A stretch of 64,000 bases of DNA, taken from NCBI GenBank assembly GCA_022340265.1, contig JAJDOH010000082.1, forward strand, positions 1-64,000, in the 5' to 3' direction. A program made the position numbers and the translations under genes. The notes beneath the pieces are model-generated. The model was not told the DNA's origin. It searched no databases and was given only the letters and a program-made list of their open reading frames with translations. Each line of letters starts with the position of its first letter. Within the stretch, counting starts at the first letter, position 1. This DNA is from Deltaproteobacteria bacterium (lineage in GTDB: Bacteria > Desulfobacterota > DSM-4660 > Desulfatiglandales > Desulfatiglandaceae). Below are positions 63,494 to 64,000 of this stretch, one piece after another.

Positions 63494-64000
63494 TTACCAA
63501 TCGTAGAGGATCTCCCAATAACGATCAAAGTAAGGATCAGTCTGGCTGTAGCGAAAGGATATGGTCTTGCCGGTTCCGAGCCCATTGCTCGTGTCTTCCT
63601 TCCAGTACCTCAGCAATATGGCGGGAATGAGTTGCGCGGTTTCCTTTCCCTTCTCTTTAATACGCTTTTCCGGAACTTGGATCCAGGTTTCCTGCTCCTC
63701 GATCACTTTCCATATGGTATCGAACTGCTTGCTCCTGACCCGCTCTCCCACCCGCGGGAGGGCAAGGCTCTCCCTGAGTTCTTTGAACCTGTAAGAAGAC
63801 TGTTCCCCCCGGTCCAGTATTCTGTTGCCGAGGATCATGATGCCGATTGCGCCGATAGGGGCGGTGATCAGTATGGAAAGTACGGCCAAGGCCAGAATGA
63901 CTTCCCCCGAGGCCACCCCCGCGGCCAGAGGCACTGCTCCGATGGCGGCCTGGACGGTCGCTTTGGGGATATAGGCCACCACACAAAAAAGCTTCTCTTT
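63494..64000 (-). CDS. Cation/proton antiporter, C-terminal part (cut by window end)
   Basis: The frame is open to base 64000 on the minus strand, so the N-terminal bulk is outside. The visible 168 residues begin KEKLFCVVAYIPKATVQAAIG, a hallmark (PKATVQAAIG) of CPA1/CPA2 Na+(K+)/H+ antiporters, continue with two TMs (VILALAVLSILITAPIGAIG) and end in a cytosolic tail (about 110 residues) with KQFDTIWKVIEEQE. The tail is longer than in the smallest NhaP proteins and may be regulatory. Confidence 0.8.
   Translation of the reverse strand, partial: KEKLFCVVAYIPKATVQAAIGAVPLAAGVASGEVILALAVLSILITAPIGAIGIMILGNRILDRGEQSSYRFKELRESLALPRVGERVRSKQFDTIWKVIEEQETWIQVPEKRIKEKGKETAQLIPAILLRYWKEDTSNGLGTGKTISFRYSQTDPYFDRYWEILYDW

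Overview
The window is a 64 kb stretch of a Gram-negative bacterial chromosome, most likely an anaerobic deltaproteobacterium (Desulfobacterota). This rests on gene style, not on a marker gene: a molybdenum hydroxylase beside HyuAB-type enzymes, a complete Bat operon, a PgpH-type c-di-AMP phosphodiesterase behind phoH, Fe-S proteins with CNCCGDCC-type cysteine clusters, sigma-54 regulation, and many TTG starts. No rRNA, tRNA or CRISPR array was seen.

Layout. (1) 1-9042: a catabolic cluster with a stop-interrupted phenylacetate-CoA ligase-like gene, a 27-bp palindrome pair, a fused FAD/2Fe-2S subunit, a molybdopterin subunit, and hyuA and hyuB homologues. (2) 9061-10804: an accessory patch with a higBA toxin-antitoxin module enclosed between the real 3' end of hyuB and a decayed second copy of it, then a GNAT gene that looks like the back half of a MarR-GNAT fusion. 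(3) 11096-16301, minus strand: a sensor kinase, a lipoprotein and a sigma-54 activator in the order of enterobacterial glrK-qseG-glrR, next to a membrane glycosyltransferase with a good -24/-12 promoter. (4) 16790-21332: a secreted protein, a Memo-like protein, a QueG-like protein, a metallo-beta-lactamase fold protein and a YhhN membrane protein, with two gene-poor gaps. (5) 21671-22306: a ruined thiC. (6) 22344-27058, minus strand: rpmH-rnpA-yidD-yidC-jag-mnmE. (7) 27456-33171: the rod-shape locus mreBCD-mrdA-rodA, placed where dnaA often lies beside rpmH. (8) 33330-50667, plus strand: a long housekeeping run (yjbQ, phoH, pgpH, ybeY, pdxJ, a CBS protein, tsaE, lysC, a ComEA-like protein, tsaD, a DUF2062 protein, rsmA, panC, metK, ahcY, an Fe-S protein, an unknown gene, a hydrolase, manA). 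(9) 50748-61154, minus strand: moxR, DUF58, DUF4381, batA, batBC fusion, batD, batE, degP. (10) 61453-64000: a tiny Cys-rich membrane protein, a lone cyclic-nucleotide-binding domain, a TauE-type exporter and the C-terminus of a cation/proton antiporter.

How the parts fit. The first cluster suggests activation, hydroxylation and ATP-dependent opening of an N-heterocycle or lactam, the same enzyme classes proposed for anaerobic indoleacetate breakdown. This is inference, and the ligase is probably dead. The sensor/regulator operon and the sigma-54 promoter ahead of the glycosyltransferase suggest envelope-stress control of a surface polysaccharide. The rod, Bat and DegP blocks are also envelope functions. 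The most unusual structure is the higBA module held between two hyuB tails: recombination between the tails would remove the module and leave hyuB intact.
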